DNA of 64,000 nt from Eledone cirrhosa (Eukaryota > Mollusca > Cephalopoda > Octopoda > Eledonidae): contig OZ024748.1 of NCBI GenBank assembly GCA_964016885.1, positions 33,632,599 to 33,696,598 of the forward strand, written 5' to 3'. Below are positions 30,855-45,100 of the stretch, in pieces. Numbering within the stretch: the first letter of the stretch is position 1; each line of letters starts with the position of its first letter. The notes under the pieces were generated by a model that was not told the origin of the DNA, made no database searches, and saw nothing but the letters and a program-made list of their open reading frames with translations. The position numbers and the translations under genes were made by a program.

Positions 30855-31296
30855 CAAAGTTTTAGAATGTTAGTATCAGTGTATATATATTATTAAAATA
30901 AACAATAATTTTCAGATGCATGTTGTGACATAGTTGTACTTCACAGAAGTCAAATAAATTGATAGAAATAATTTTTACCACATGTTGATGGTGAGTTGGT
31001 CGCAACTCCCAGACTGGGGAGTGTTGAGAAGAGAGAAAGATGACAGGACTCATCTCATCATAAGAATGGAGTCATCTCTAGGGAGAGAAAGCAGGAATCG
31101 TCTCTTGGTAATGTCGAAAGTGGTCTTTTCGGCTGCGGCGTAGGAAGTGAGATAGAACGCCTTAAGTCCTCAAATATATAGTCCCCAGGGGGGCGTGACT
31201 CCATTTAGTACATGGATCTGCCACTGGCTGTCGCGACAGTCTCAAAGGGACGGAACTCCTATACGTGCTGAGTTCCAGCCGTAAGGGGTCGCTACA
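30855..31296 (-). mobile_element. Solo LTR-like unit, copy 1
   Basis: About 442 bp of non-minisatellite sequence. On the minus strand it starts TGTAGCGACCCC and has a TATA-like box in CTATATATTTGAGG (near 31186-31171). It ends with AT-rich U5-like sequence containing a block TTGACTTC ... GAAGTA that is also present in the gypsy LTR at about 26010-26030. I read it as a solo LTR of a related gypsy family. Both ends pass directly into minisatellite. Confidence 0.65.
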
Positions 31297-32289
31297 AGTG
31301 AATCAGTGGTGGTTGACATTAGGTGGAGTGAATCAGTGGTGGTGGGGTGGATATGAGGTAGAGTGAATCAGTGGTGGTGGACATTAGGTAGAGTGAATCA
31401 GTGGTGGTGGACATTAGGTTGAGAGAATCAGTGGTGGTGGACATTAGGTGGACTGAATCAGTGGTGGTGGGCATTATGTGGAGTGAATCAGTGGTGGTGG
31501 ACATTATGTGGAGTGGACATTATGTGGAGTGAATCAGTGGTGGTGTGGTGGACATTAGGTGGAGTGAATCAGTGGTGGTGTGGTGGACATTATGTGGAGT
31601 GAATCAGTGGTGGTGAGGTGGACATTAGGTGGAGTGAATCAGTGGTGGTGTGGTGGACATTAGGTAGAGTAAATCAGTGGTGGTAGACATTATGTGGAGA
31701 GAATCAGTGGTGGTGGACATTAGGTGGAGTGAATCAGAGGTGGTGGATATTAGGTAGAGTGAATGAGTGGTGGTGGAGATTATGTGGATGGAATCAGTTG
31801 TGGTGGACATTGGGTGGAGTGAATCAGTGGTGGTGGACATTTGGTGGAGTGAATCAATGGTGGTGTGGTGGACATTAGATGGAGTGAATCAATGGTGGTA
31901 GACATCAGGTGGTGTGAAACAGTGGTGGTGTGGTGGACATTGGGTGGAGTGAATCAGTGGCGGTGGACATTAGGTGGAGTGAAACAGTGGTGGTGTGGTG
32001 GACATTAGGTGGAGTGAATCAATGGTGGTGGACATTAGGTGGAGTGAAACAGTGGTGGTGTGGTGGATATTGGGTAGAGTGAATCAGAGGTGGTGGACAT
32101 TAGAAAGAGTGAACCAGTGGTGTTGTGGTGGACATTAGATGGAGTGAATCAGTGGTGGTGGACATTAGGTAGAGTAAATCAGTGGTGGTGGACATTGGGT
32201 GGAATGAATCAGTGGTGATGGCCATTAGGTGGAGTGAATCAGTGCTAGTGGACATTAAGTGGAGCGAATCAGTGTTGGTGAACATTAGG
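31297..32289. repeat. 30-bp minisatellite, block C
   Basis: Tandem 30-bp and 35-bp units as in block A. No coding content. Confidence 0.95.
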
Positions 32290-32729
32290 CAAAGTTTTAG
32301 AATGTTAGTATCAGTGTATATATATTATTAAGAAAAACAATAATTTTCAGGTGCATGTTGTGACATAGTTGTACTTCACGGAAGTCAAATAAATTAATAG
32401 AAATAATTTTTACCACATGTTGATGGTGACTTGGTCTCAACTCCCAGACAGGGGAGTGTTGAGAAGAGAGAAAGATGACAGGACTCATCTCTTCGTAAGA
32501 CAGGAGTCATCTCTAGGGAGAGAAATAGGAATCGTCTCTTGGTAATGTCGAAGGGGTCTTTTTGGCTGTGGCGTAGGAAGTGAGATAGAACGCCTTAAGT
32601 CCTCAAATATATAGTCCCCAGGGGGTCGTGACTCCATTTAGTACATGGATCTGCCACTGGCTGTCGCGACAGTCTCAAAGGGACGGAACAACTATACGTG
32701 CTGAGTTCCAGCCGTAAGGGGTCGCTACA
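32290..32729 (-). mobile_element. Solo LTR-like unit, copy 2
   Basis: Near-identical copy of 30855-31296, displaced by 1435 bp. The minisatellite units on both sides are also shared, so it arose by duplication of the array with the LTR in it, not by a second insertion. Confidence 0.75.
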
Positions 32730-35640
32730 AGTGAATCAGTGGTGGTTGACATTAGGTGGAGTGAATCAGTGGTGGTGGGGTGGATATGAGGTAGAGTGAA
32801 TCAGGGGTGGTGGACATTAGGTGGAGAGAATCAGTGGTGGTGGACATTAGGTGGAGTGAATCAGTGGTGGTGGACATTAGGTGAAGTGAATCAGTGGTCG
32901 TGAACATTAGGTGGAGTGAATCAGTGGTGGTGGACATTAGGTGGAATGAATCAATTGCGGTGGACATTATGTGGAGAGAATCAGTGGTGGTGGTCATTAG
33001 GTGGAATGACTCAGTGGGGGTGGACATTATGTGGAGTGAATCTGGTGGTTTGGTGGACATTAGATAGAGTGAATGAGTGGTGGTGTACATTATGTGGGAG
33101 TGAATGAGTGGTGGTGGACATTATGTAGAGTGAATCAGTTGTGGTGGACATTGGGTAGAGGGAATTAATGGTGGTGGACATTGGGTGGAGTGAATGAGTG
33201 GGGGTGGACATTAGGTATGATGAATCTGGTAGTTTGGTGGACATTAGATACAGTGAATGAGTGGTGGTGGACATTAGGTGGAGTGAATCAATGGTGGTGG
33301 ACATTAGGTGGAGGGAATCAGTGGTGGTCGACATTAGGGAGAATGAATCAGTGGTGGTGGACATTAGCTGAAGTGAATCAGTGGTTGTGGACATTAGGTG
33401 GAATGAATCAGAGGTGGTGAGGTGGACATTAGGTGGAGTGAATCAGTGGTGGTGGACATTAGTTGGAGTGCATCAGTGGTGGTGGACATTAGGTGGAGTG
33501 AATCAATGGTGGTGTGGTGGACATTAGGTGGTGTGAATCAGTGGTGGTGGGCATTAGGTGGAGTGAATCAGTGGCGGTGTGGTGAACATGAGGTAGAGTG
33601 AATCAGTGGTGGTTGACATTAGGTGGACTGAATCAGTGGTGGTGGACTTTAGGATGACTGAATCAGTGGTGGTGGACATTAGGTGGAGTGAATCAGTGGT
33701 GGTTGACATTAGGTGGAGTGAATCAATGGTGTTGTGGTGAACATGAGGTAGAGTGAATCATTGGTGGTGAACATTAGGTAGAGGGAATCAGTGGTGGTCG
33801 ACATTAGGGAGAATGAATCAGTGGTGGTGGACTTTAGGTGGAGTGAATCAGTGGTGGTGTGGTGAACATGAGGTAGAGTAAATCAGTGGTGGTGGACATT
33901 AGGTGGAGTGAATCAGTGGTGGTTGACATTAGGTAGAGTGAATCGGGGGTGTTGGCCATTACCTAGAGTAAATCAGTGGTGGTGGGCATTAGGTGGTGTG
34001 AATGAGTGGTGGTTGACTTTAGATGGACTGAATCAGTGGTGGTGGACTTTAGGTGGAGTGAATCAGTGGAGGTGGACATTAGGTGGTATGAATCAGTGGT
34101 GGTGTGGTGAACATGAGGTAGAGTAAAACAGTGGTGGTGGACATTAGGTAGAGTGAATCGGTGGTGGTGGGCATTAGGTGGAGTGAATCAGTGGAGGTGG
34201 ACATTAGGTGGAGTGAATCAGTGGTGGTAGACATTAGGTGCAGTGAATCGGTGGTGGTGGCCATTAGCTAGAGCAAATCAGTGGTGGTGGACTTTAGGTG
34301 GAGTGAATCAGTGGTGGTGGACATTAGGTGGAATGAATCAATGGTGGTGGACATTAGGTAGCGTGAATCAGTGGTGGTGGACATTAGGTGGAGGGAATCA
34401 GTGGTGGTGGACATTAGGTAGAGTGAATCAGTGGTGGTGGACATTTGCTGCAGTGAATCAGTGGTGGTGGACATTAGGTAGAGGGAATCAATGGTGGTGT
34501 GGTGAACATAAGGTAGAGTGAATCATTGGTGGTGGACATTAGGTGGAGGGAATCAGTGGTGGTGGACATTAGGTAGAGTAAATCAGTGGTGGTGTGGTGG
34601 ACATTAGGTGGAATAAATCAGTGGTGGTGGACATTAGCTGGAGTGAATCGGTGGTGGTGGACATTAGCCGGAGTGAATCAGTGGTGGTGGACATTAGCTG
34701 GAGTGAATCAGTGGTGGTGGACATTAGGTGGAGTGAATCGGTGGTGGTGGACATTAGGTAGAGTAAATCAGTGGTGGTGTGGTGGACATTAGGTGGAATA
34801 AATCAGTGGTGGTGGACATTAGCTGGAGTGAATCGGTGGTGGTGGACATTAGCCGGAGTGAATCAGTGGTGGTGGACATTAGCTGGAGTGAATCAGTGGT
34901 GGTGGACATTAGGTGGAGTGAATCGGTGGTGGTGGACATTAGGTAGAGTAAATCAGTGGTGGTGTGGTGGACATTAGGTGGAATAAATCAGTGGTGGTGG
35001 ACATTAGCTGGAGTGAATCGGTGGTGGTGGACATTAGCCGGAGTGAATCAGTGGTGGTGGACATTAGGTGGAGTGAATCGGTGGTGGTGGACATTAGGTA
35101 GAGTAAATCAGTGGTGGTGGACATTAGGTGGAGTGAATCAGTGGTGGTGGACATTAGGTGGAATGAATCAGAGGTGGTGAGGTTGACATTAGGTGGAGTG
35201 AATCAGTGTTGGTGGGGTGGATATGAGGTAGAGTGAATCAGGGGTGGTGGACATTAGGTGGAGAGAATCAGTGGTGGTGGACATTAGGTGGAGTGAATCA
35301 GTGGTGGTGGACATTAGGTGATTTGAATCAGTGGTCGTGAACATTAGGTGGAGTTAATCAGTGGTGGTGGACATTAGGTGGAATGAATCAATTGCGGTGG
35401 ACATTATGTGGAGAGAATCAGTGGTGGTGGTCATTAGGTGGAATGACTCAGTGGGGGTGGACATTATGTGGAGTGAATCTGGTGGTTTGGTGGACATTAG
35501 ATAGAGTGAATGAGTGGTGGTGGACATTATGTGGGAGTGAATGAGTGGTGGTGGACATTATGTAGAGTGAATCAGTTGTGGTGGACATTGGGTAGAGGGA
35601 ATTAATGGTGGTGGACATTGGGTGGAGTGAATCAGTGGGG
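32730..35640. repeat. Older ~2.44-kb duplication within block D
   Basis: The unusual series of units at about 32755-33200 (with GAATCTGGTGGTTTGG and a GGGAATTAATGG unit) recurs at about 35205-35640, an offset of roughly 2437 bp. It lies just before the 2361-bp repeats and may be a diverged ancestor of them. Confidence 0.7.
34585..35105. repeat. 185-bp higher-order repeat, three copies
   Basis: A block of five 30-bp units and one 35-bp unit repeats at 185-bp spacing (seen at 34585, 34770 and 34955). The third copy is one unit shorter. Markers are GGTGGAATAAATCAG and TAGCCGGAGTG. Confidence 0.85.
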
Positions 35641-36114
35641 GTGGACATTAGGTGGACTGAATCAGTGGTGGTGGACATTAGCTGGAGTGAATCAGTGGTG
35701 GTGGACATTAGGTGGAGTGAATCAGTGGTGGTGGACATTAGGTGGAGTGAATCGGTGGTGGTGGACATTAGCTAGAGCAAATCGGTGATGGTGGACATTA
35801 GGCAGAGTGAATCAGTGGTGGTGGACATTATGTGGAGAGAATCAGTGGTGGTGGACATTAGGTGATGTGAATCAATGTTGGTAGACATTATGTGGAGTGA
35901 ATCAGTGGTGATGGACATCAGGTGGAGAGAATCAGTGGTGGTGGACATTAGCTGGAGTGAATCAGTGGTGGTGGACATTAGGTGGTGTGAATCAATGTTG
36001 GTAGACATTATGTGGAGTGAATCAGTGGTGGTGGACATCAGGTGGACTGAATCAGTGGTGGTGGACTTTAGGTGGACTGAATCAGTGGTGGTGGACTTTA
36101 GGTTGACTGAATCA

Positions 36115-39100
36115 GTGGTGGTTGACATTAGGTGGAGTGAATCAATGGTGTTGTGGTGAACATGAGGTAGAGTGAATCATTGGTGGTGGACATTAGGTGG
36201 AGGGAATCAGTGGTGGTCGACATTAGGGAGAATGAATCAGTGGTGGTGGACATTAGCTGAAGTGAATCAGTGGTTGTGGACATTAGGTGGAATGAATCAG
36301 AGGTGGTGAGGTGGACATTAGGTGGAGTGAATCAGTGGTGGTGGACATTAGTTGGAGTGCATCAGTGGTGGTGGACATTAGGTGGAGTGAATCAATGGTG
36401 GTGTGGTGGACATTAGGTGGTGTGAATCAGTGGTGGTGGGCATTAGGTGGAGTGAATCAGTGGTGGTGTGGTGAACATGAGGTAGAGTGAATCAGTGGTG
36501 GTTGACTTTAGGTGGACTGAATCAGTGGTGGTGGACTTTAGGATGACTGAATCAGTGGTGGTGGACATTAGGTGGAGTGAATAAGTGGTGGTTGACATTA
36601 GGTGGAGTGAATCAATGGTGTTGTGGTGAACATGAGGTAGAGTGAATCATTGGTGGTGGACATTAGGTGGAGGGAATCAGTGGTGGTCGACATTAGGGAG
36701 AACGAATCAGTGGTGGTGGACATTAGCTGAAGTGAATCAGTGGTGGTGGACATTAGCTGAAGTGAATCAGTGGTGGTAAACATTAGGTGGAATGAATCAG
36801 AGGTGGTGTGGTGGACATTAGGTGGTGTGAATCAGTGGTGGTGGGCATTAGGTGGAGTGAATCAGTTGTGGTGGACATTAGGTGGAGTGAATCTGTGGTG
36901 GTTGACATTAGGTAGAGTGAATCGGGGGTGTTGGCCATTACCTAGAGTAAATCAGTGGTGGTGGGCATTAGGTGGTGTGAATGAGTGGTGGTTGACTTTA
37001 GATGGACTGAATCAGTGGTGGTGGACTTTAGGTGGAGTGAATCAGTGGAGGTGGACTTTAGGTGGAGTGAATCAGTGGTGGTGGACATTATGTGGAGTGA
37101 ATCAGTGGTGGTAGACATTATGTGGAGTGAATCAGTGGTGGTGGACATTAGCTGGAGGGAATCAGTGGTGGTGTGGTGAACATGAGGTAGAGTGAATCAT
37201 TGGTGGTGGACATTAGGTGGAGGGAATCAGTGGTGGTGGACATTAGGTAGAGTGAATCAGTGGTGGTGGACATTTGCTGGAGTGAATCAGCGGTGGTGGA
37301 CATTAGGTGGAGTGAATCAGTGGTGATGGACATTAGGTAGAGTGAATCAGTGGTGGTAGACATTAGGTTGAGTGAATCAGTGGTGGTGGACATTAGGTGG
37401 AGTGAATCAGTGGTGGTGTGGTTGACATTAGGTGGAGTGAATCAGTGGTGGTGGACATTAGGGGGAGTGAATCAGTGGTGATGGACATTAGGTAGAGTGA
37501 ATCAGTGGTGGTGGACATTAGCTGGAGTGAATCATTGGTGGTGGACATTAGGTGGTATGAATCAGTGGTGGTGTGGTGAACATGAGGTAGAGTAAAACAG
37601 TGGTGGTGGACATTAGGTGGAGTGAATCGGTGGTGGTGGCCATTAGTTAGAGCAAATCAGTGGTGGTGGACTTTAGGTGGAGTGAATCAGTGGTGGTGGA
37701 CATTAGGTGGAGGGAATCAGTGGTGGTGGACATTAGGTAGAGTGAATCAGTGGTGGTGGACATTTGCTGCAGTGAATCAGTGGTGGTGGACATTAGGTAG
37801 AGTGAATCAGTGGTGGTGTGGTGAACATGAGGTAGAGTAAATCAGTGGTGGTTGATATTAGGTAGAGTGAATCGGTGGTGGTGGCCATTACCTAGAGTGA
37901 ATCAGTGGTGGTTGACTTTAGATGGACTGAATCAGTGGTGGTGGACTTTAGGTGGAGTGAATCAGTGAAGGTGGACATTAGGTGGAGTGAATCAGTGGTG
38001 GTGTGGTGAACATAAGGTAGAGTGAATCATTGATGGTGGACATTAGGTGGTGGGAATCATTGGTGGTGGACATTTGCTGCAGTGAATCAGTGGTGGTGGA
38101 CATTAGGTAGAGTGAGTCAGTGGTGGTGGACATTTGCTGCAGTGAATCAGTGGTGGTGGACATTAGGTGGAGTGAATCAGTGGTGGTGGACATTAGGTAG
38201 AGTGAATCAGTGGTGGAGGACATTAGGTAGAGTAAATCAGTGGTGGTGGAAATTAGCTGGAGTGAATCAGTGGTGGTGGACATTAGGTGGAGTGAATCGG
38301 TGGTGGTGGACATTAGGAGGAGTGAATCAATGGTGGTGGACATTATGTGGTTTGAATCAACGTTGGTAGACATTATGTGGAGTGAATCAGTGGTGGTGGA
38401 CTTTGGAGTGAATCAGTGGTGGTGGACTTTAGGTGGACTATTTCAGTGGTGGTGGACTTTAGGTTGACTGAATCAGTGGTGGTTGACATTAGGTGGAGTG
38501 AATCAATGGTGTTGTGGTGAACATGAGGTAGAGTGAATCATTGGTGGTGGACATTAGGTGGAGGGAATCAGTGGTGGTCGACATTAGGGAGAATGAATCA
38601 GTGGTGGTGGACATTAGCTGAAGTGAATCAGTGGTTGTGGACATTAGGTGGAATGAATCAGAGGTGGTGAGGTGGACATTAGGTGGAGTGAATCAGTGGT
38701 GGTGGACATTAGTTGGAGTGCATCAGTGGTGGTGGACATTAGGTGGAGTGAATCAATGGTGGTGTGGTGGACATTAGGTGGTGTGAATCAGTGGTGGTGG
38801 GCATTAGGTGGAGTGAATCAGTGGTGGTGTGGTGAACATGAGGTAGAGTGAATCAGTGGTGGTTGACTTTAGGTGGACTGAATCAGTGGTGGTGGACTTT
38901 AGGATGACTGAATCAGTGGTGGTGGACATTAGGTGGAGTGAATAAGTGGTGGTTGACATTAGGTGGAGTCAATCAATGGTGTTGTGGTGAACATGAGGTA
39001 GAGTGAATCATTGGTGGTGGACATTAGGTGGAGGGAATCAGTGGTGGTCGACATTAGGGAGAACGAATCAGTGGTGGTGGACATTAGCTGAAGTGAATCA

Positions 39101-42100
39101 GTGGTGGTGGACATTAGCTGAAGTGAATCAGTGGTGGTAAACATTAGGTGGAATGAATCAGAGGTGGTGTGGTGGACATTAGGTGGTGTGAATCAGTGGT
39201 GGTGGGCATTAGGTGGAGTGAATCAGTTGTGGTGGACATTAGGTGGAGTGAATCTGTGGTGGTTGACATTAGGTAGAGTGAATCGGGGGTGTTGGCCATT
39301 ACCTAGAGTAAATCAGTGGTGGTGGGCATTAGGTGGTGTGAATGAGTGGTGGTTGACTTTAGATGGACTGAATCAGTGGTGGTGGACTTTAGGTGGAGTG
39401 AATCAGTGGAGGTGGACTTTAGGTGGAGTGAATCAGTGGTGGTGGACATTATGTGGAGTGAATCAGTGGTGGTAGACATTATGTGGAGTGAATCAGTGGT
39501 GGTGGACATTAGCTGGAGGGAATCAGTGGTGGTGTGGTGAACATGAGGTAGAGTGAATCATTGGTGGTGGACATTAGGTGGAGGGAATCAGTGGTGGTGG
39601 ACATTAGGTAGAGTGAATCAGTGGTGGTGGACATTTGCTGGAGTGAATCAGCGGTGGTGGACATTAGGTGGAGTGAATCAGTGGTGATGGACATTAGGTA
39701 GAGTGAATCAGTGGTGGTAGACATTAGGTTGAGTGAATCAGTGGTGGTGGACATTAGGTGGAGTGAATCAGTGGTGGTGTGGTTGACATTAGGTGGAGTG
39801 AATCAGTGGTGGTGGACATTAGGGGGAGTGAATCAGTGGTGATGGACATTAGGTAGAGTGAATCAGTGGTGGTGGACATTAGCTGGAGTGAATCATTGGT
39901 GGTGGACATTAGGTGGTATGAATCAGTGGTGGTGTGGTGAACATGAGGTAGAGTAAAACAGTGGTGGTGGACATTAGGTGGAGTGAATCGGTGGTGGTGG
40001 CCATTAGTTAGAGCAAATCAGTGGTGGTGGACTTTAGGTGGAGTGAATCAGTGGTGGTGGACATTAGGTGGAGGGAATCAGTGGTGGTGGACATTAGGTA
40101 GAGTGAATCAGTGGTGGTGGACATTTGCTGCAGTGAATCAGTGGTGGTGGACATTAGGTAGAGTGAATCAGTGGTGGTGTGGTGAACATGAGGTAGAGTA
40201 AATCAGTGGTGGTTGATATTAGGTAGAGTGAATCGGTGGTGGTGGCCATTACCTAGAGTGAATCAGTGGTGGTTGACTTTAGATGGACTGAATCAGTGGT
40301 GGTGGACTTTAGGTGGAGTGAATCAGTGAAGGTGGACATTAGGTGGAGTGAATCAGTGGTGGTGTGGTGAACATAAGGTAGAGTGAATCATTGATGGTGG
40401 ACATTAGGTGGTGGGAATCATTGGTGGTGGACATTTGCTGCAGTGAATCAGTGGTGGTGGACATTAGGTAGAGTGAGTCAGTGGTGGTGGACATTTGCTG
40501 CAGTGAATCAGTGGTGGTGGACATTAGGTGGAGTGAATCAGTGGTGGTGGACATTAGGTAGAGTGAATCAGTGGTGGAGGACATTAGGTAGAGTAAATCA
40601 GTGGTGGTGGAAATTAGCTGGAGTGAATCAGTGGTGGTGGACATTAGGTGGAGTGAATCGGTGGTGGTGGACATTAGGAGGAGTGAATCAATGGTGGTGG
40701 ACATTATGTGGTTTGAATCAACGTTGGTAGACATTATGTGGAGTGAATCAGTGGTGGTGGACTTTGGAGTGAATCAGTGGTGGTGGACTTTAGGTGGACT
40801 ATTTCAGTGGTGGTGGACTTTAGGTTGACTGAATCAGTGGTGGTTGACATTAGGTGGAGTGAATCAATGGTGTTGTGGTGAACATGAGGTAGAGTGAATC
40901 ATTGGTGGTGGACATTAGGTGGAGGGAATCAGTGGTGGTCGACATTAGGGAGAATGAATCAGTGGTGGTGGACATTAGCTGAAGTGAATCAGTGGTTGTG
41001 GACATTAGGTGGAATGAATCAGAGGTGGTGAGGTGGACATTAGGTGGAGTGAATCAGTGGTGGTGGACATTAGTTGGAGTGCATCAGTGGTGGTGGACAT
41101 TAGGTGGAGTGAATCAATGGTGGTGTGGTGGACATTAGGTGGTGTGAATCAGTGGTGGTGGGCATTAGGTGGAGTGAATCAGTGGTGGTGTGGTGAACAT
41201 GAGGTAGAGTGAATCAGTGGTGGTTGACTTTAGGTGGACTGAATCAGTGGTGGTGGACTTTAGGATGACTGAATCAGTGGTGGTGGACATTAGGTGGAGT
41301 GAATAAGTGGTGGTTGACATTAGGTGGAGTGAATCAATGGTGTTGTGGTGAACATGAGGTAGAGTGAATCATTGGTGGTGGACATTAGGTGGAGGGAATC
41401 AGTGGTGGTCGACATTAGGGAGAACGAATCAGTGGTGGTGGACATTAGCTGAAGTGAATCAGTGGTGGTGGACATTAGCTGAAGTGAATCAGTGGTGGTA
41501 AACATTAGGTGGAATGAATCAGAGGTGGTGTGGTGGACATTAGGTGGTGTGAATCAGTGGTGGTGGGCATTAGGTGGAGTGAATCAGTTGTGGTGGACAT
41601 TAGGTGGAGTGAATCTGTGGTGGTTGACATTAGGTAGAGTGAATCGGGGGTGTTGGCCATTACCTAGAGTAAATCAGTGGTGGTGGGCATTAGGTGGTGT
41701 GAATGAGTGGTGGTTGACTTTAGATGGACTGAATCAGTGGTGGTGGACTTTAGGTGGAGTGAATCAGTGGAGGTGGACTTTAGGTGGAGTGAATCAGTGG
41801 TGGTGGACATTATGTGGAGTGAATCAGTGGTGGTAGACATTATGTGGAGTGAATCAGTGGTGGTGGACATTAGCTGGAGGGAATCAGTGGTGGTGTGGTG
41901 AACATGAGGTAGAGTGAATCATTGGTGGTGGACATTAGGTGGAGGGAATCAGTGGTGGTGGACATTAGGTAGAGTGAATCAGTGGTGGTGGACATTTGCT
42001 GGAGTGAATCAGCGGTGGTGGACATTAGGTGGAGTGAATCAGTGGTGATGGACATTAGGTAGAGTGAATCAGTGGTGGTAGACATTAGGTTGAGTGAATC

Positions 42101-45100
42101 AGTGGTGGTGGACATTAGGTGGAGTGAATCAGTGGTGGTGTGGTTGACATTAGGTGGAGTGAATCAGTGGTGGTGGACATTAGGGGGAGTGAATCAGTGG
42201 TGATGGACATTAGGTAGAGTGAATCAGTGGTGGTGGACATTAGCTGGAGTGAATCATTGGTGGTGGACATTAGGTGGTATGAATCAGTGGTGGTGTGGTG
42301 AACATGAGGTAGAGTAAAACAGTGGTGGTGGACATTAGGTGGAGTGAATCGGTGGTGGTGGCCATTAGTTAGAGCAAATCAGTGGTGGTGGACTTTAGGT
42401 GGAGTGAATCAGTGGTGGTGGACATTAGGTGGAGAGAATCAGTGGTGGTGGACATTAGGTAGAGTGAATCAGTGGTGGTGGACATTTGCTGCAGTGAATC
42501 AGTGGTGGTGGACATTAGGTAGAGTGAATCAGTGGTGGTGTGGTGAACATGAGGTAGAGTAAATCAGTGGTGGTTGATATTAGGTAGAGTGAATCGGTGG
42601 TGGTGGCCATTACCTAGAGTGAATCAGTGGTGGTTGACTTTAGATGGACTGAATCAGTGGTGGTGGACTTTAGGTGGAGTGAATCAGTGAAGGTGGACAT
42701 TAGGTGGAGTGAATCAGTGGTGGTGTGGTGAACATAAGGTAGAGTGAATCATTGATGGTGGACATTAGGTGGTGGGAATCATTGGTGGTGGACATTTGCT
42801 GCAGTGAATCAGTGGTGGTGGACATTAGGTAGAGTGAGTCAGTGGTGGTGGACATTTGCTGCAGTGAATCAGTGGTGGTGGACATTAGGTGGAGTGAATC
42901 AGTGGTGGTGGACATTAGGTAGAGTGAATCAGTGGTGGAGGACATTAGGTAGAGTAAATCAGTGGTGGTGGAAATTAGCTGGAGTGAATCAGTGGTGGTG
43001 GACATTAGGTGGAGTGAATCGGTGGTGGTGGACATTAGGAGGAGTGAATCAATGGTGGTGGACATTATGTGGTTTGAATCAACGTTGGTAGACATTATGT
43101 GGAGTGAATCAGTGGTGGTGGACTTTGGAGTGAATCAGTGGTGGTGGACTTTAGGTGGACTATTTCAGTGGTGGTGGACTTTAGGTTGACTGAATCAGTG
43201 GTGGTTGACATTAGGTGGAGTGAATCAATGGTGTTGTGGTGAACATGAGGTAGAGTGAATCATTGGTGGTGGACATTAGGTGGAGGGAATCAGTGGTGGT
43301 CGACATTAGGGAGAATGAATCAGTGGTGGTGGACATTAGCTGAAGTGAATCAGTGGTTGTGGACATTAGGTGGAATGAATCAGAGGTGGTGAGGTGGACA
43401 TTAGGTGGAGTGAATCAGTGGTGGTGGACATTAGTTGGAGTGCATCAGTGGTGGTGGACATTAGGTGGAGTGAATCAATGGTGGTGTGGTGGACATTAGG
43501 TGGTGTGAATCAGTGGTGGTGGGCATTAGGTGGAGTGAATCAGTGGTGGTGTGGTGAACATGAGGTAGAGTGAATCAGTGGTGGTTGACTTTAGGTGGAC
43601 TGAATCAGTGGTGGTGGACTTTAGGATGACTGAATCAGTGGTGGTGGACATTAGGTGGAGTGAATAAGTGGTGGTTGACATTAGGTGGAGTGAATCAATG
43701 GTGTTGTGGTGAACATGAGGTAGAGTGAATCATTGGTGGTGGACATTAGGTGGAGGGAATCAGTGGTGGTCGACATTAGGGAGAACGAATCAGTGGTGGT
43801 GGACATTAGCTGAAGTGAATCAGTGGTGGTGGACATTAGCTGAAGTGAATCAGTGGTGGTAAACATTAGGTGGAATGAATCAGAGGTGGTGTGGTGGACA
43901 TTAGGTGGTGTGAATCAGTGGTGGTGGGCATTAGGTGGAGTGAATCAGTTGTGGTGGACATTAGGTGGAGTGAATCTGTGGTGGTTGACATTAGGTAGAG
44001 TGAATCGGGGGTGTTGGCCATTACCTAGAGTAAATCAGTGGTGGTGGGCATTAGGTGGTGTGAATGAGTGGTGGTTGACTTTAGATGGACTGAATCAGTG
44101 GTGGTGGACTTTAGGTGGAGTGAATCAGTGGAGGTGGACTTTAGGTGGAGTGAATCAGTGGTGGTGGACATTATGTGGAGTGAATCAGTGGTGGTAGACA
44201 TTATGTGGAGTGAATCAGTGGTGGTGGACATTAGCTGGAGGGAATCAGTGGTGGTGTGGTGAACATGAGGTAGAGTGAATCATTGGTGGTGGACATTAGG
44301 TGGAGGGAATCAGTGGTGGTGGACATTAGGTAGAGTGAATCAGTGGTGGTGGACATTTGCTGGAGTGAATCAGCGGTGGTGGACATTAGGTGGAGTGAAT
44401 CAGTGGTGATGGACATTAGGTAGAGTGAATCAGTGGTGGTAGACATTAGGTTGAGTGAATCAGTGGTGGTGGACATTAGGTGGAGTGAATCAGTGGTGGT
44501 GTGGTTGACATTAGGTGGAGTGAATCAGTGGTGGTGGACATTAGGGGGAGTGAATCAGTGGTGATGGACATTAGGTAGAGTGAATCAGTGGTGGTGGACA
44601 TTAGCTGGAGTGAATCATTGGTGGTGGACATTAGGTGGTATGAATCAGTGGTGGTGTGGTGAACATGAGGTAGAGTAAAACAGTGGTGGTGGACATTAGG
44701 TGGAGTGAATCGGTGGTGGTGGCCATTAGTTAGAGCAAATCAGTGGTGGTGGACTTTAGGTGGAGTGAATCAGTGGTGGTGGACATTAGGTGGAGGGAAT
44801 CAGTGGTGGTGGACATTAGGTAGAGTGAATCAGTGGTGGTGGACATTTGCTGCAGTGAATCAGTGGTGGTGGATATTAGGTAGAGTGAATCAGTGGTGGT
44901 GTGGTGAACATGAGGTAGAGTAAATCAGTGGTGGTTGATATTAGGTAGAGTGAATCGGTGGTGGTGGCCATTACCTAGAGTGAATCAGTGGTGGTTGACT
45001 TTAGATGGACTGAATCAGTGGTGGTGGACTTTAGGTGGAGTGAATCAGTGAAGGTGGACATTAGGTGGAGTGAATCAGTGGTGGTGTGGTGAACATAAGG

